Shown: piece after piece, positions 1-9,569 of the stretch | How positions within the stretch are numbered: position 1 is the stretch's first letter | How the letters are laid out: every line of letters starts with the position of its first letter | NCBI RefSeq assembly: GCF_050611725.1 | Contig: NZ_JBODJB010000001.1 | Span: 558,001-622,000 of the forward strand | Source: Ferruginibacter sp050611725 | GTDB lineage: Bacteria > Bacteroidota > Bacteroidia > Chitinophagales > Chitinophagaceae | Length of the DNA: 64,000 nt | Direction: 5' to 3' | The notes under the pieces: generated by a model | What the model saw: only the letters and a program-made list of their open reading frames with translations | What the model was told of the DNA's origin: nothing | Database searches by the model: none | Position numbers and translations under genes: made by a program

Positions 1-2274
1 AACTCTTCCGTCAGGATATATTACCATGGTTCTGATCTTTCTGGCCCTTCCTGTATAATTGCCCGAACGTTTTATATAATAACGAAGATTTACATTGCCA
101 TCATATGGTACTAAAGTTGGAAAATAAACCTCCCCCGACACTTTCACCAAATTATTATTTCTATTAATTGTTATAACATCCCCATCTTCTAGAATCAAAT
201 TTTCTGGGCTTTCGGGATGTTTAAGAGCCTGGCTAAGATCGATACTTATCATCACATAAGTTTTGTATATCTCTCCTTTTAATCTATCGTCGGTTGTAAT
301 GGTATCGAGATTTACATTTAAAACTCTTTTAAATATTCTTTCTCTTTCTTCTGTGCTTAATTCGGAACGAACATATCGTCTGATTGTAACAGCTGATGTA
401 TCTGCAGCAGCTTTAAATCCGCCTACTCTTTTAAAAACATCACTCACTCTATCGCCACTTTTGCTCAAACTGTACTGACCCGGACTCAAAATTTCTCCTT
501 GTATCAATACTTTACGTTGATATGAATAACCCGGAAGATTTTTTACAAGCACAATATCATATGGTTGTAAGGACACATCTTTGCCGGCAGTAAGGTCTAC
601 AACAAAAACTTCTGTCTGCTCATGATTAACTTTACGCACATCGGCATTCTTAATCCTTCTTGAAATTTCAATATTCGTAGAATCACCAAAATCCGTCAAG
701 CCACCAATTGACATTAATAAATCTCTAACTGTCAGATTTTCTCTCCATTTAAAATCTCCTCCTTTTTTAACCTGCCCCTCTACTCTTACAGTATACTTTT
801 CTTTAAAATCAAAAATAGAATGTATTGCAATTGAGTCATCCTTCAACAAATAAACATTTTGATTGAACCTTAAAACAGAATCAAGGCTAACAGATAAAGT
901 AGTAGGGGTTTTGTCTATATTACTTCTGAAGATTGTAGCTCTGGATGTATAAGCATCTTCAGTGATTCCGCCGGCTTTTTCAATAAGGTTTTTCACTGTC
1001 ATACCTGAAGTTAATTGATAAGGGCCGGGCCTGAATACAGAACCTGATATAGTGATTCTGTTTTCAAACCTATCTAATAATTTACCTATAGTATATACAT
1101 CGCTTCCTTTAGCTTTAAAATCTTTAAAATGATCCGCTGTCAAATCTATCATTGTTCTTTCTTTCTCTGCAATTCTTTCTACACTTACAATACCTCTATA
1201 AGCATTATCGGTAAACCCTCCGCAAAATTCCAATAGATCGCTAAAATTTTCCTTGTCCAACATTTCAAATTTGCCCTTGCGGTTTACCTCTCCTTTGATG
1301 CTTACTCTATTTTTAGAATAGGGTATTCTTATGATATCTCCTTCTTGCAACAAAAGATTGTCTTTTTGATTTCCTTTTAATAAAAAAGAATATAGGTCAG
1401 CTGTTCTTTTTATTTCATTACCACGTATCAATTGAATTTCTCTGTACGACCCTTTATTTGAAGGACCACCACATAGATATAACACATTGTACAATGTTGT
1501 AAGTGAGGAAACCGTAAATGTTCCCGGCTTTTTAGCTTCACCGATCACAGTAACTCTTATGCTCCGAATTTTACCAAGGGTTAACTGCACTTTGGTTTGG
1601 CCTGAATTAATGGCACGATAAATTGTAGAAGCAAGCTTTGCTTTTATCTTTTCACTTGCTTGATCCATACTTAGCCCGTTAACATAAATCGGCCCAACAT
1701 TTTGAATATATACGAAGCCCTCTTCATTAACTTTTAGATTGTATGATTTTTCACTAACGCCATATACATTTAATAGAATCTCATCATCGGGGCCTAAAAT
1801 ATAACCGGCCGGCGTTGGAATACGAAGGTTGGGTTCAAATGCTGTGCTATTTGTTGTGAAAAGCTCAGAGCCGAATATTTCCGTATCATTTTCAAAACTT
1901 TGATAAGGCAGGCTTTTTTTGATGGTATCGTATTCATGCTGAAAATCAGTTTTTCTGGTATCGGTTAGCTGGTTATCATCCGTGGTTTTTATACTGGTCG
2001 ATTTTTTTACTGTGGCAATATTTTGCAGCCTGTTACGCAATTTTATCAATTCGGCATCAGAAAGGCCTTTTTCGGTTGCCAGTTTGTACAATTGAGCCTC
2101 TGTTAAACCCGACTCTATTGCTTTTACATAAAAAGCCCTTAATTCGTCATCGCTATATGAATCGATCTTTGCACTGCTCATATCTCCAAAATCGAGCAAC
2201 GTTTGTGCTTGGCATTGTGTAGCGCTAAGTAGAATACTTATAAAAATGAATAACCCCAATCGTATTATCTGCAT
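1..2274 (-). CDS. Polysaccharide export outer-membrane protein with multiple SLBB domains (3' end beyond window)
   Basis: About 758 codons are open from an ATG at 2274 to the window edge without a stop, so the C-terminus is missing. Residues 1-24 form a signal peptide (ILLSATQCQAQ). A Poly_export domain lies near residues 155-240 (YILGPDDEILLNVYG). It is followed by about six SLBB units starting near 240, 320, 405, 490, 585 and 708, each with a V-x-G-E/S-V...PG-x-Y/F core and ending in a GG pair, for example ITISGSVFRPGPYQL. Known family role: Wza-like export channel for capsule or exopolysaccharide. Wza has two SLBB repeats, so this belongs to the long multi-SLBB class common in Bacteroidota. 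The downstream Wzc/Wzx partners would be off the left edge. The start is well supported because the signal peptide begins at the first ATG. Confidence 0.9.
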   Translation of the reverse strand, partial: MQIIRLGLFIFISILLSATQCQAQTLLDFGDMSSAKIDSYSDDELRAFYVKAIESGLTEAQLYKLATEKGLSDAELIKLRNRLQNIATVKKSTSIKTTDDNQLTDTRKTDFQHEYDTIKKSLPYQSFENDTEIFGSELFTTNSTAFEPNLRIPTPAGYILGPDDEILLNVYGVSEKSYNLKVNEEGFVYIQNVGPIYVNGLSMDQASEKIKAKLASTIYRAINSGQTKVQLTLGKIRSIRVTVIGEAKKPGTFTVSSLTTLYNVLYLCGGPSNKGSYREIQLIRGNEIKRTADLYSFLLKGNQKDNLLLQEGDIIRIPYSKNRVSIKGEVNRKGKFEMLDKENFSDLLEFCGGFTDNAYRGIVSVERIAEKERTMIDLTADHFKDFKAKGSDVYTIGKLLDRFENRITISGSVFRPGPYQLTSGMTVKNLIEKAGGITEDAYTSRATIFRSNIDKTPTTLSVSLDSVLRFNQNVYLLKDDSIAIHSIFDFKEKYTVRVEGQVKKGGDFKWRENLTVRDLLMSIGGLTDFGDSTNIEISRRIKNADVRKVNHEQTEVFVVDLTAGKDVSLQPYDIVLVKNLPGYSYQRKVLIQGEILSPGQYSLSKSGDRVSDVFKRVGGFKAAADTSAVTIRRYVRSELSTEERERIFKRVLNVNLDTITTDDRLKGEIYKTYVMISIDLSQALKHPESPENLILEDGDVITINRNNNLVKVSGEVYFPTLVPYDGNVNLRYYIKRSGNYTGRARKIRTMVIYPDGRV

Positions 2275-2450
2275 AACCAGTTAGTTTTATACCCCTTTAT
2301 TTAATTGAAAATCAAGGTGCAAAATTGCTGACGAAGTTACTAACATTTTACTGATATTTTACCCATTTTGTTAGCCAGCACCATTTTTAAGACTTCAATG
2401 ATTTGATAGCTTATTAATAGTCAAATTAGTATAAACAACCCTTTTGAGGT

Positions 2451-2458
2451 TACCTTTG
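2451..2458 (+). promoter_or_regulatory. Promoter -7 element (TACCTTTG) for the ABC-F gene
   Basis: TACCTTTG matches the Bacteroidota -7 consensus TAnnTTTG exactly. It ends only 5 nt before the ATG at 2464, so transcription would begin at or next to the start codon. The -33 position is weak. Confidence 0.6.
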
Positions 2459-2463
2459 CGGCC

Positions 2464-4365
2464 ATGCATTACGCTTCAATAGAAAATATCAGTAAATCTT
2501 TCGGGGTAAGAACCCTTTTTCAAAATATCACTTTAAATATAGAAGAAGGAGATAAAATAGCCCTTGTTGCCCGAAACGGCAGTGGAAAAAGTACTCTTTT
2601 AAAGATCATTACGGGTTTGGATACGCCTGATACGGGTACTGTATGGGTACATAAGGACATTAAAGTGGTAATGCTGCAACAGGATAACGACTTTGACAGT
2701 AACAAAACCATCTGGGACAATGTGCTTCGTTTAGACAACCCGGTTGTAAAAGTGGTGAAAGAATATGAACAATTTTTAGAAGAAGGGTCTGAAGACATAG
2801 ACAAACTCAGCGAACTAATGGCAAAATTAGATGACCTGAATGCCTGGAGTTTTGAAAGTGACTTGAAACAGATATTAGGAAAGTTGAACCTTCATCACCT
2901 GAATGAGAAAGTAGGCAATCTGAGTGGCGGGCAAAAAAAGAGAGTTGCATTAGCCCAAGCATTAATCGAAGCCGATCTTCATCAAGGAAGATGTTTATTG
3001 ATACTAGATGAACCAACTAACCACCTGGATGTAAGCATGATCGAATGGCTGGAAGATTATCTTTCGGCATCAAAACTTACTTTGTTATTGGTTACACATG
3101 ACCGTTATTTTTTAGATGCTGTGTGCAATGAAATAGTTGAAATCGACGAAGAAAAAGTATATGTGTACAAAGGCGATTATGATAATTTTTTAGAGCAAAA
3201 AAGTTTACGCATTGAAGTGCAGCAAAGCGAACTGCAAAAAGATAAAAATATTTTCAGAAAAGAACTGGAGTGGATGCGTAAGCAACCAAAAGCCCGTACT
3301 ACAAAAAGCAAAAGCAGACAGGATGCGTTTGCCGAAGTGGAAGACAGAGTAAAACAACAGAAAGAAGTAGAAGAAGTTAGTCTGCAAGTAAAGATGACAA
3401 GGCTTGGTGGAAAAATTCTTGAACTGAAAAAAGTTTATAAGAGTTACGGCGACCTGCACATTATGAAAGGCTTTGATTATACATTTAAACGTGGCGAACG
3501 TATCGGTGTAGTTGGAAAGAACGGTGTAGGCAAATCAACTTTTTTAAAAATTGCTTTACAGTTGGAAGAACCTGACAGCGGCAAAATCAATCATGGTGAT
3601 ACTGTAGTTTTTGGAAATTTCAGTCAGGAAGGGTTGGTATATAAAGAAGATAAACGTGCTATTGAATATGTAAAAGACATGGCCGAGTTTTTTCCGCTGG
3701 CAGATGGTTCTAAAATAAGTGCCAGTCAGTTCATGGAGAAATTTGGTTTTTCGGCAGAGCAACAATTTACACCACTGAGCAAATTAAGTGGTGGTGAAAA
3801 ACGCAGACTGCATTTAATGAGTGTACTTTTTCTAAATCCTAATTTTTTAGTGTTGGATGAACCAACCAATGACCTTGATCTGCAAACATTGCGTACACTG
3901 GAAGAATTCTTGATGGATTACCCGGGATGCATTTTAATTGTAAGTCATGATAGATATTTTATGGATAGAATGGTGGATCATCTTTTTGCTTTTGAAGGTA
4001 ACGCTGTTATCAGAGACTATCCGGGCAACTATACTCAATACCGGGCCGCTATTGCAAGTGGCAGTCTTACAGATGAAAGACAGATCATCAAACAAGCACC
4101 TAAAGTTGAAGAAGTAATTGAAGCTCCGGTAAAACAAACAAAAGCTCCTTCACAAAAATTATCTTTTAAAGAAAAATTTGAATTTGAATCGATTGAAAAG
4201 GAAATACCATTGTTGCAAAAAGAGAAAGCTGATTTAGAAGCTGCAATGAACGAGGGCAAATTGGGTTTTGAAGAATTACAGAAAGCTGCTGAAAGGATCG
4301 GGAATATTGTTCAATTACTCGATGAGAAAGAAATGAGGTGGTTGGAGCTGAGTGAAAAAATATAA
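2464..4365 (+). CDS. ABC-F family ATPase, Uup-like (translation-associated)
   Basis: A 633-residue soluble protein with two ABC cassettes and no transmembrane segment. Cassette 1 has Walker A RNGSGKST near residue 39, signature LSGGQKKRV near 153 and Walker B LLILDEPTNHLD near 178. Cassette 2 has GKNGVGKST near 350, LSGGEKRRL near 443 and FLVLDEPTNDLD near 463. A charged linker rich in R/K/E lies between them, as in ABC-F proteins that reach into the ribosome. The last 70 residues are a predicted coiled coil (KEIPLLQKEKADLEAAM), the C-terminal module typical of the Uup branch. Known family role: ATP-dependent action on the ribosome or on branched DNA intermediates; which applies here cannot be told from sequence. 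It converges with the cupin gene, stops 6 bp apart. Confidence 0.92.
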   Translation: MHYASIENISKSFGVRTLFQNITLNIEEGDKIALVARNGSGKSTLLKIITGLDTPDTGTVWVHKDIKVVMLQQDNDFDSNKTIWDNVLRLDNPVVKVVKEYEQFLEEGSEDIDKLSELMAKLDDLNAWSFESDLKQILGKLNLHHLNEKVGNLSGGQKKRVALAQALIEADLHQGRCLLILDEPTNHLDVSMIEWLEDYLSASKLTLLLVTHDRYFLDAVCNEIVEIDEEKVYVYKGDYDNFLEQKSLRIEVQQSELQKDKNIFRKELEWMRKQPKARTTKSKSRQDAFAEVEDRVKQQKEVEEVSLQVKMTRLGGKILELKKVYKSYGDLHIMKGFDYTFKRGERIGVVGKNGVGKSTFLKIALQLEEPDSGKINHGDTVVFGNFSQEGLVYKEDKRAIEYVKDMAEFFPLADGSKISASQFMEKFGFSAEQQFTPLSKLSGGEKRRLHLMSVLFLNPNFLVLDEPTNDLDLQTLRTLEEFLMDYPGCILIVSHDRYFMDRMVDHLFAFEGNAVIRDYPGNYTQYRAAIASGSLTDERQIIKQAPKVEEVIEAPVKQTKAPSQKLSFKEKFEFESIEKEIPLLQKEKADLEAAMNEGKLGFEELQKAAERIGNIVQLLDEKEMRWLELSEKI

Positions 4366-4371
4366 GTCAAA

Positions 4372-4800
4372 CTACTTTTTCTCGTAATTAATGATCATCA
4401 CCAATTCTTTGGACCCGGTTTGTTTTAATCCGTGAGAACTACCGGCATGTGTAAGAATGGCATCACCTTCTTCTACATTAAAAGTTTCTCCGTTCATCAT
4501 CATCTCTCCTTTTCCACTTATGATATAGTATATCTCTTCTTCTTTTTGTAAATGGTATCCGATTGCTGCTCCGGGCCTTAGGATACGCTTTGTAAACTGA
4601 AGTTTTGAATTCTGTTCTTTTTTAAAAAATTTATAGGCCTTAGTACTACCTCCACCGCTGTGTGGACCGGCTTCGGTAACTACAATGTCTTTTTCATGTT
4701 CAAGCGTATAACCAGATTGCTGATTTTGTTTGCCAATAACAGAGGAGATCAGCAACAATGTAAGGCCACAAAACATTATAGCGGGCGCTAGCTTTTTCAT
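4372..4800 (-). CDS. Secreted cupin-domain protein
   Basis: 142 residues with an N-terminal signal peptide or anchor (MKKLAPAIMFCGLTLLLISS) and one cupin fold. Cupin motif 1 is seen as GYHLQKEEEIYYIISGKGEM and motif 2 as VEEGDAILTHAGSSHGL. These supply His, Glu and a second His of the usual mononuclear metal site. No second domain is present, so the protein is a minimal periplasmic or surface cupin whose substrate cannot be assigned. It lies 27 bp downstream of galK on the same strand and may be cotranscribed with the galactose genes. Confidence 0.8.
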   Translation of the reverse strand: MKKLAPAIMFCGLTLLLISSVIGKQNQQSGYTLEHEKDIVVTEAGPHSGGGSTKAYKFFKKEQNSKLQFTKRILRPGAAIGYHLQKEEEIYYIISGKGEMMMNGETFNVEEGDAILTHAGSSHGLKQTGSKELVMIINYEKK

Positions 4801-4827
4801 ATCTTAATATTTAAAATAAAGAAAGAT

Positions 4828-5982
4828 CTATTTTATTTCGCTTGTTCCATTACCTGTTTGCATTACATAGGCTTCGAGGTTTCTGTTGAATTTGTGCAAA
4901 TAGGCTCCACTAGCTTTAGCAATAAAATCATCTACTGCATTTTCAGCAACCAGATTGATCGTACAGCCCCCAAAACCACCTCCCATCAGCCTTGAGCCAA
5001 TAACAGCATCATTGCTTAAGGTCTGTTCAACTAAAAAATCCAGCTCTTCGCAACTTACCTGGTATAATTTACTCAACCCTTCGTGAGTAGCATACATAAG
5101 TTTGCCGAATGCAATTAGATCATTTTGCTGCAGGCATGTTGCAGCCTTTTTGGTTCTTCCTATTTCTTCAATTACATACTTGCAGCAATCATATACTTCC
5201 GGTTTCATCTCCGGTTTATATGGCAGTATGTTATCTGCATTATGTATATCTCTGAAAGACTGTATGTTTAGTTTCGTTTTAAAAAAACTCATCCCTTCTT
5301 CACATCTCTGTCTGCGTATATTGTACTCACCGCTTGCTAAAGAATGATGCACCCCTGAATTAAGTAATACAATCTTATAGCCATCGAGTTGCAACGGAAA
5401 ATATTGATGCTCCAAACTTTTACAATCCAATAGTAACACATTATCCTGCTTACCCATCATATTGGCAAACTGATCCATGATACCACACTTAACATTAGGA
5501 AAATTATGTTCCGCTCTCTGACACAATCTTGCCAACTCAACCCTATCCAGTCCACAATCAAAAACTTCATTCAGCGCAAATGCCAGTCCTCCCTCTACAG
5601 CTGCAGACGAACTTATACCGGAACCCCGTGGAATATCGCCACTGAATACACAGTTGAATCCTTTTATCTTTTTATTGAGCAATAGAAACTCATTCACTAC
5701 ACTTAGTAAATAATTTTTCCAACCCGATTGTTTTGAAATTGATAGAATAGCTACAGAAAACCACTCATCAAAATCCACAGCATAAAAATGACATTCGTCG
5801 GTTTCATTTTTTTCCAGTGCATAATATACCCCTTTATCAATGGCAGCAGGCATTACAAAGCCATCATTGTAATCTACATGTTCGCCAATGAGATTGATTC
5901 GTCCCGGTGAAAAAAACAATCTTGGCTCTGCAGAAAAACTCTCAGAAAAAATTTTGTGAACTCGGTTGGCAATAGCATTCAT
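4828..5982 (-). CDS. galK: Galactokinase
   Basis: 384 residues, the usual length for GHMP galactokinases. The galactokinase signature GRINLIGEHVDYNDGFVMP is near residue 27, the ATP-binding loop is RGSGISSSAAVEGG near 120, and the C-terminal GHMP motif is GSRLMGGGFGGCTINLV near 335. It phosphorylates alpha-D-galactose at O1 in the Leloir pathway in the cytoplasm. The start lies 4 bp after the stop of the mutarotase gene (5987-6946), so the two are almost certainly one transcript: the epimerase supplies the alpha anomer that this kinase uses. No galT or galE is present in the window. Confidence 0.95.
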   Translation of the reverse strand: MNAIANRVHKIFSESFSAEPRLFFSPGRINLIGEHVDYNDGFVMPAAIDKGVYYALEKNETDECHFYAVDFDEWFSVAILSISKQSGWKNYLLSVVNEFLLLNKKIKGFNCVFSGDIPRGSGISSSAAVEGGLAFALNEVFDCGLDRVELARLCQRAEHNFPNVKCGIMDQFANMMGKQDNVLLLDCKSLEHQYFPLQLDGYKIVLLNSGVHHSLASGEYNIRRQRCEEGMSFFKTKLNIQSFRDIHNADNILPYKPEMKPEVYDCCKYVIEEIGRTKKAATCLQQNDLIAFGKLMYATHEGLSKLYQVSCEELDFLVEQTLSNDAVIGSRLMGGGFGGCTINLVAENAVDDFIAKASGAYLHKFNRNLEAYVMQTGNGTSEIK

Positions 5983-5986
5983 GGAA

Positions 5987-6946
5987 TCAGGTTAGTAAGG
6001 TGATCTTATAAGCGGTTGTAAAATTGATCTTTTCATTCGGTTCAATCACTTTTAAATCTATAGCATTATTAAAAGTATCCGGAGGTGCACTCAAATTTTC
6101 AATAGCAATGCTATTGCGATGATCCGGTGTGTAAATTTGTAGATAGGGATAACTCTGCTCAGGAATTATTTCTATTTGCATCTTCCTTTCTTTATCCCTT
6201 AATACACACATGGGTTGACACTCGGCAAAGTTCAACGCAAAACAATCATCAAATTTTGTGTTGCCAATCTTTTCAAGAGAGCCAAATGTTTGATAAGGAA
6301 TCTTCTCCCCGGTAGGTATCATTGTTTCATCAAAGATCATTTGTTCTTTACTCTGAAATTCAAGTAAAAGATCATCCACCTTGCTACCAAATGTAAAATA
6401 CGGATGCCAGCCATCCTGTATCGGCATTAAGTTATTTCCGGTGTTGATAATATCGGTAGAGATAGTAAGTAAATTATTTTTTTGCAGCTTATAGGTTATG
6501 ATACAACAATAAGAGAAAGGATACCCAGCATCCGTACCTTCATAATCATATTGCATTGAAACCGTAGCATGTTCGTCTCCTGACCCCTGAGCAACAACTT
6601 CATACGCTGCATCATACAATAATCCATGCAATGCATGCTCACCTAACAAGAATTTTTGGATTGTATATTTTGTATCCCCAAAAACATAGGTTGCATTTTT
6701 TACCCTGCAGGCAAATGGCGAAAGTTTACAACTTTTAAATCCCTTAGCAGCTACATTTGCTTCAAAATCTGCTGCATGATCATAATGATCTATTACATTT
6801 ATTATTTGATCATTATTCAACACCTTGAAAGCATGTAAAATTGCTCCGTATGCAGGAATTACTTCAACAGATGTATCACTGTTGTTATCCTGTAAAATAA
6901 TCTTAGCGAAGCCGTCTTCAATTCTATTTTCAATTGTAAAACTCAT
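5987..6946 (-). CDS. Aldose 1-epimerase (mutarotase), GalM-like
   Basis: 319 residues of the aldose 1-epimerase beta-sandwich family. Characteristic pieces are SPFACRVKNATYVF (substrate-site Arg), EHALHGLLYDAAYEV (first catalytic His) and IQDGWHPYFTFG (second His region), followed by a Glu-rich C-terminal strand ending IYTPDHRNSIAIENLSA. The protein interconverts alpha and beta anomers of aldohexoses such as galactose. No signal peptide is seen, so it is cytoplasmic. It is first in the pair with galK (4 bp spacing), which makes galactose the likely substrate. The 150 bp upstream is shared with the divergent membrane protein gene at 7100. Confidence 0.88.
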   Translation of the reverse strand: MSFTIENRIEDGFAKIILQDNNSDTSVEVIPAYGAILHAFKVLNNDQIINVIDHYDHAADFEANVAAKGFKSCKLSPFACRVKNATYVFGDTKYTIQKFLLGEHALHGLLYDAAYEVVAQGSGDEHATVSMQYDYEGTDAGYPFSYCCIITYKLQKNNLLTISTDIINTGNNLMPIQDGWHPYFTFGSKVDDLLLEFQSKEQMIFDETMIPTGEKIPYQTFGSLEKIGNTKFDDCFALNFAECQPMCVLRDKERKMQIEIIPEQSYPYLQIYTPDHRNSIAIENLSAPPDTFNNAIDLKVIEPNEKINFTTAYKITLLT

Positions 6947-7099
6947 ATCGTTCTGTGAAAATACTAAATACTTCTTATCAAATCACTAAAACATAGCTCG
7001 TTTGATAGTGTTACGAATTGAGTAATATTAGTTCGCTACAACATTGTTATTGCCGTTTCACGAAAGATAGTTTTTATATTGCAGAGAATTATATCCTTA

Positions 7100-8794
7100 A
7101 TGACATTCATCAACGATAATAAAAAGGCTTATTTATTTTTAGCAGTCTGTGGATTGGTGTATTTCTTTCCGTTTTTTATTTATGGCAAGAACACCATCTT
7201 CCCGATCGTTGACAACCTTGATTGTTATTACGTATGGAATAAAATTGTAGCACAATCACAATATGCCTGGGGTAAACCTTCTACCATCATTGCAGAATAC
7301 ATGAATGGATTACCAAGATTTACTTTGGTCAACAGCTATTCATTGTTCTTCGTACTGAACCTGATCTTTTCTTCTTTTTATGCTGCTGCTATCCACATAT
7401 TTCTAATTCACATGGTTGGTTGTTTTGCCATGTATGCATTTGCAATTAAATATCTCACAAAGGGAAACATAGCAGCAGCTGTTCTTGCTGCCGTTGTTTT
7501 TGGATTTCGAGAATACACTTATGCATTTGGCCTTAGCTTATCATTATTACCATTATTGATAATGGTTTGTATTCATTTCGTACAAGAAAAAGAAACCAAA
7601 AAGGATTGGATATTTTTAATCGCTTATCCCTTTTTATCAAATTTTCAATCGGTCGGTATTTTTATACTTAGTGCCTGGGGTTTGTTATCTGTATATTTTA
7701 TTTTCAAGAACAAAAAGACCGGCATCAAATTATTGACTGCGATAGTAGTAATGACAGGTCTTTACTACCTGAACAATTTTCCAACGATCAATAATCTGTT
7801 ATTCGACAGTTACTTTATATCTCATAGAAAAGGGTTTGTATTGAACGGTGTGGCGCATCAAATGGGAAATATAGCAATAGCGGACGAACCACACAATCTT
7901 GCATTTTTTGCAAAACATATTTTTGCCCGTAAGATATTCATCGTATGTGCAATTGTACTGTACTCAATGTATAGATCGAAATCCTCTCAGTTTAAATTGT
8001 TGTTATTTATCACATTGGGCATCGTGTTTTTTCAATGCAGGGTTATTATTCTTAATAGCGATACTTTAAAATTTTTACAAGAGAAATTCATGCTTTTTCG
8101 GATGTATCATTTTTATAAAATGTTTGTCTTTGAAATTTTCTTTCAGGCAATGGCCTATGCTATCATGGCTGCATTCGTATTATCCATATTCAAACAAAAA
8201 TGGATCAGTTATATTTTATTGCTAACGATGTTTCCTTTTGCAGTACGACTATCACCACTTTGGAAACCTTTATTAGGACTGCAATGGCAGAAAGCGTACA
8301 GGCCCTTTAACGGATATTATTCTCCGGATCTGTTTGAAAAAATAAAACAAACCATTGCATTACCGGTTAACCAATATAAAGTTGCATCATTCGGCATTGA
8401 CCCGGCTGTTGCATCTTATAATGGATTATATACAGTAGATGGATACATCAATAATTATCCACTCGACTATAGAAATAAATTCAAAGAAGTGATCAAAGAT
8501 GATCTTGTGTTGATCAATCAACGATTTGGATCGAATGAATTTGAAACAAGAGGGCATTTTTGTTATTTGCAAACAGTTGGTCTTATAGAAAAAGGCGATT
8601 TTCAAATTCCAGCCGATAAATTAAACCCGATGAAAAGCCCACAGGAAGTGCATTGGAATTTTATGGCACTCAAAAATCTTGAATGCGATTTTATTATTTC
8701 TTCAGCAGAAATTTCTGACCAATCAAATTCACTTGTATTAATGAATCATTTTGAAAATGCATTTTACAAGCTCTATTTGTATAAAATGAAGTAA
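7100..8794 (+). CDS. Polytopic membrane protein, possible GT-C-type or DUF6044-like protein
   Basis: About 564 residues with at least ten hydrophobic segments and a soluble C-terminal third. I chose the ATG at 7100 (MTFINDNKKAYLF); a TTG at 7079 in frame would add seven residues. Near residue 45 is FPIVDNLDCYYVWNK, an acidic loop after the first membrane segment. Such an acid-bearing first loop is typical of GT-C glycosyltransferases and YfhO/DUF6044-like proteins, but I cannot assign the family firmly. It starts the same-strand group that continues with methyltransferases, a lyase, a dehydrogenase and a glycosyltransferase, with only 34 bp to the next gene. A role in lipid-linked glycan assembly or transfer is inference. 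Confidence 0.7.
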   Translation: MTFINDNKKAYLFLAVCGLVYFFPFFIYGKNTIFPIVDNLDCYYVWNKIVAQSQYAWGKPSTIIAEYMNGLPRFTLVNSYSLFFVLNLIFSSFYAAAIHIFLIHMVGCFAMYAFAIKYLTKGNIAAAVLAAVVFGFREYTYAFGLSLSLLPLLIMVCIHFVQEKETKKDWIFLIAYPFLSNFQSVGIFILSAWGLLSVYFIFKNKKTGIKLLTAIVVMTGLYYLNNFPTINNLLFDSYFISHRKGFVLNGVAHQMGNIAIADEPHNLAFFAKHIFARKIFIVCAIVLYSMYRSKSSQFKLLLFITLGIVFFQCRVIILNSDTLKFLQEKFMLFRMYHFYKMFVFEIFFQAMAYAIMAAFVLSIFKQKWISYILLLTMFPFAVRLSPLWKPLLGLQWQKAYRPFNGYYSPDLFEKIKQTIALPVNQYKVASFGIDPAVASYNGLYTVDGYINNYPLDYRNKFKEVIKDDLVLINQRFGSNEFETRGHFCYLQTVGLIEKGDFQIPADKLNPMKSPQEVHWNFMALKNLECDFIISSAEISDQSNSLVLMNHFENAFYKLYLYKMK

Positions 8795-8828
8795 ATTCGT
8801 GTAACCTTAAACCTCTATTGAGAACCGG

Positions 8829-9569
8829 ATGTCGATCATAAAGTCTCCTATACAGTATTATAATAATATTCAGCTTGAGTATTTCAGTCAGAAAATAAAA
8901 AAGACGATGGTGCCGGCTAATACGCCTTATGTAAATCGGCATGTGGATGAGCTGATCAATTACGGTAAGATCACCAAAACAGACAGAGTACTGGATGTAG
9001 GTTGCGGCATGGGTAAGTACACATTGAATATGCTGGCAAAGGGGTACAAAGTAGAAGGACTTGACCTTAATGCTTTTTTATTGCAACAATTTCTAAGATA
9101 TAACGATAACCGTTTCCCTGTAAAACTTCATTTAGCGGACATCATTGAAGCACCGGAAGAATTAAACGAGCAGTTTGATTATGTGATCGGATTTATGGTG
9201 TTACACCATCTTCACATCTTACATACCTGTTTTCAATCGATGTACAGATTGTTGAAACCGGGAGGAAAAATAATTTTTCTAGAACCCAATCCCTACAATC
9301 CTTTATTTCATATGCAGATTTGGTTTACACCGGGCATGAGCTACGAAGGAGAGAAAGGATTAAAAGATATGACAAGAAAAAATATAACAAAGGCTTTGAA
9401 TTTTGCTGAATTTGAAAATGTAGGTATTCATCGCTTTGGTGCGTTTCCTCCGGCTATCTATAATAAAAAAATTGGTGGCAAGCTAGATCATATGCTATCA
9501 AAGGCAGCAGTATTATCACCTGTTATGGCATTTCAATTAATATCTGCCACCAAACCTCTGAACGTTTAA
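8829..9569 (+). CDS. Class I SAM-dependent methyltransferase
   Basis: 246 residues. The SAM-binding motif I is VLDVGCGMGKYTLNML near residue 56, motif II acidic residues follow in VEGLDLNAF, and motif IV/post-I is FDYVIGFMVLHHLH near residue 116. Then LLKPGGKIIFLEPNPYNP is typical of Methyltransf_11/25 family enzymes. The C-terminal 60 residues (HRFGAFPPAIYNKKIGGKL) are probably substrate-determining. The acceptor is unknown. The stop codon overlaps the ATG of the next methyltransferase by one base (TAATG), a translational-coupling arrangement, so the two enzymes are probably made in similar amounts. Confidence 0.85.
   Translation: MSIIKSPIQYYNNIQLEYFSQKIKKTMVPANTPYVNRHVDELINYGKITKTDRVLDVGCGMGKYTLNMLAKGYKVEGLDLNAFLLQQFLRYNDNRFPVKLHLADIIEAPEELNEQFDYVIGFMVLHHLHILHTCFQSMYRLLKPGGKIIFLEPNPYNPLFHMQIWFTPGMSYEGEKGLKDMTRKNITKALNFAEFENVGIHRFGAFPPAIYNKKIGGKLDHMLSKAAVLSPVMAFQLISATKPLNV

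Noticed and set aside
263..478. Plus-strand frame of 71 codons
   Set aside because: It lies inside the polysaccharide-export gene on the opposite strand and has no promoter or family match.
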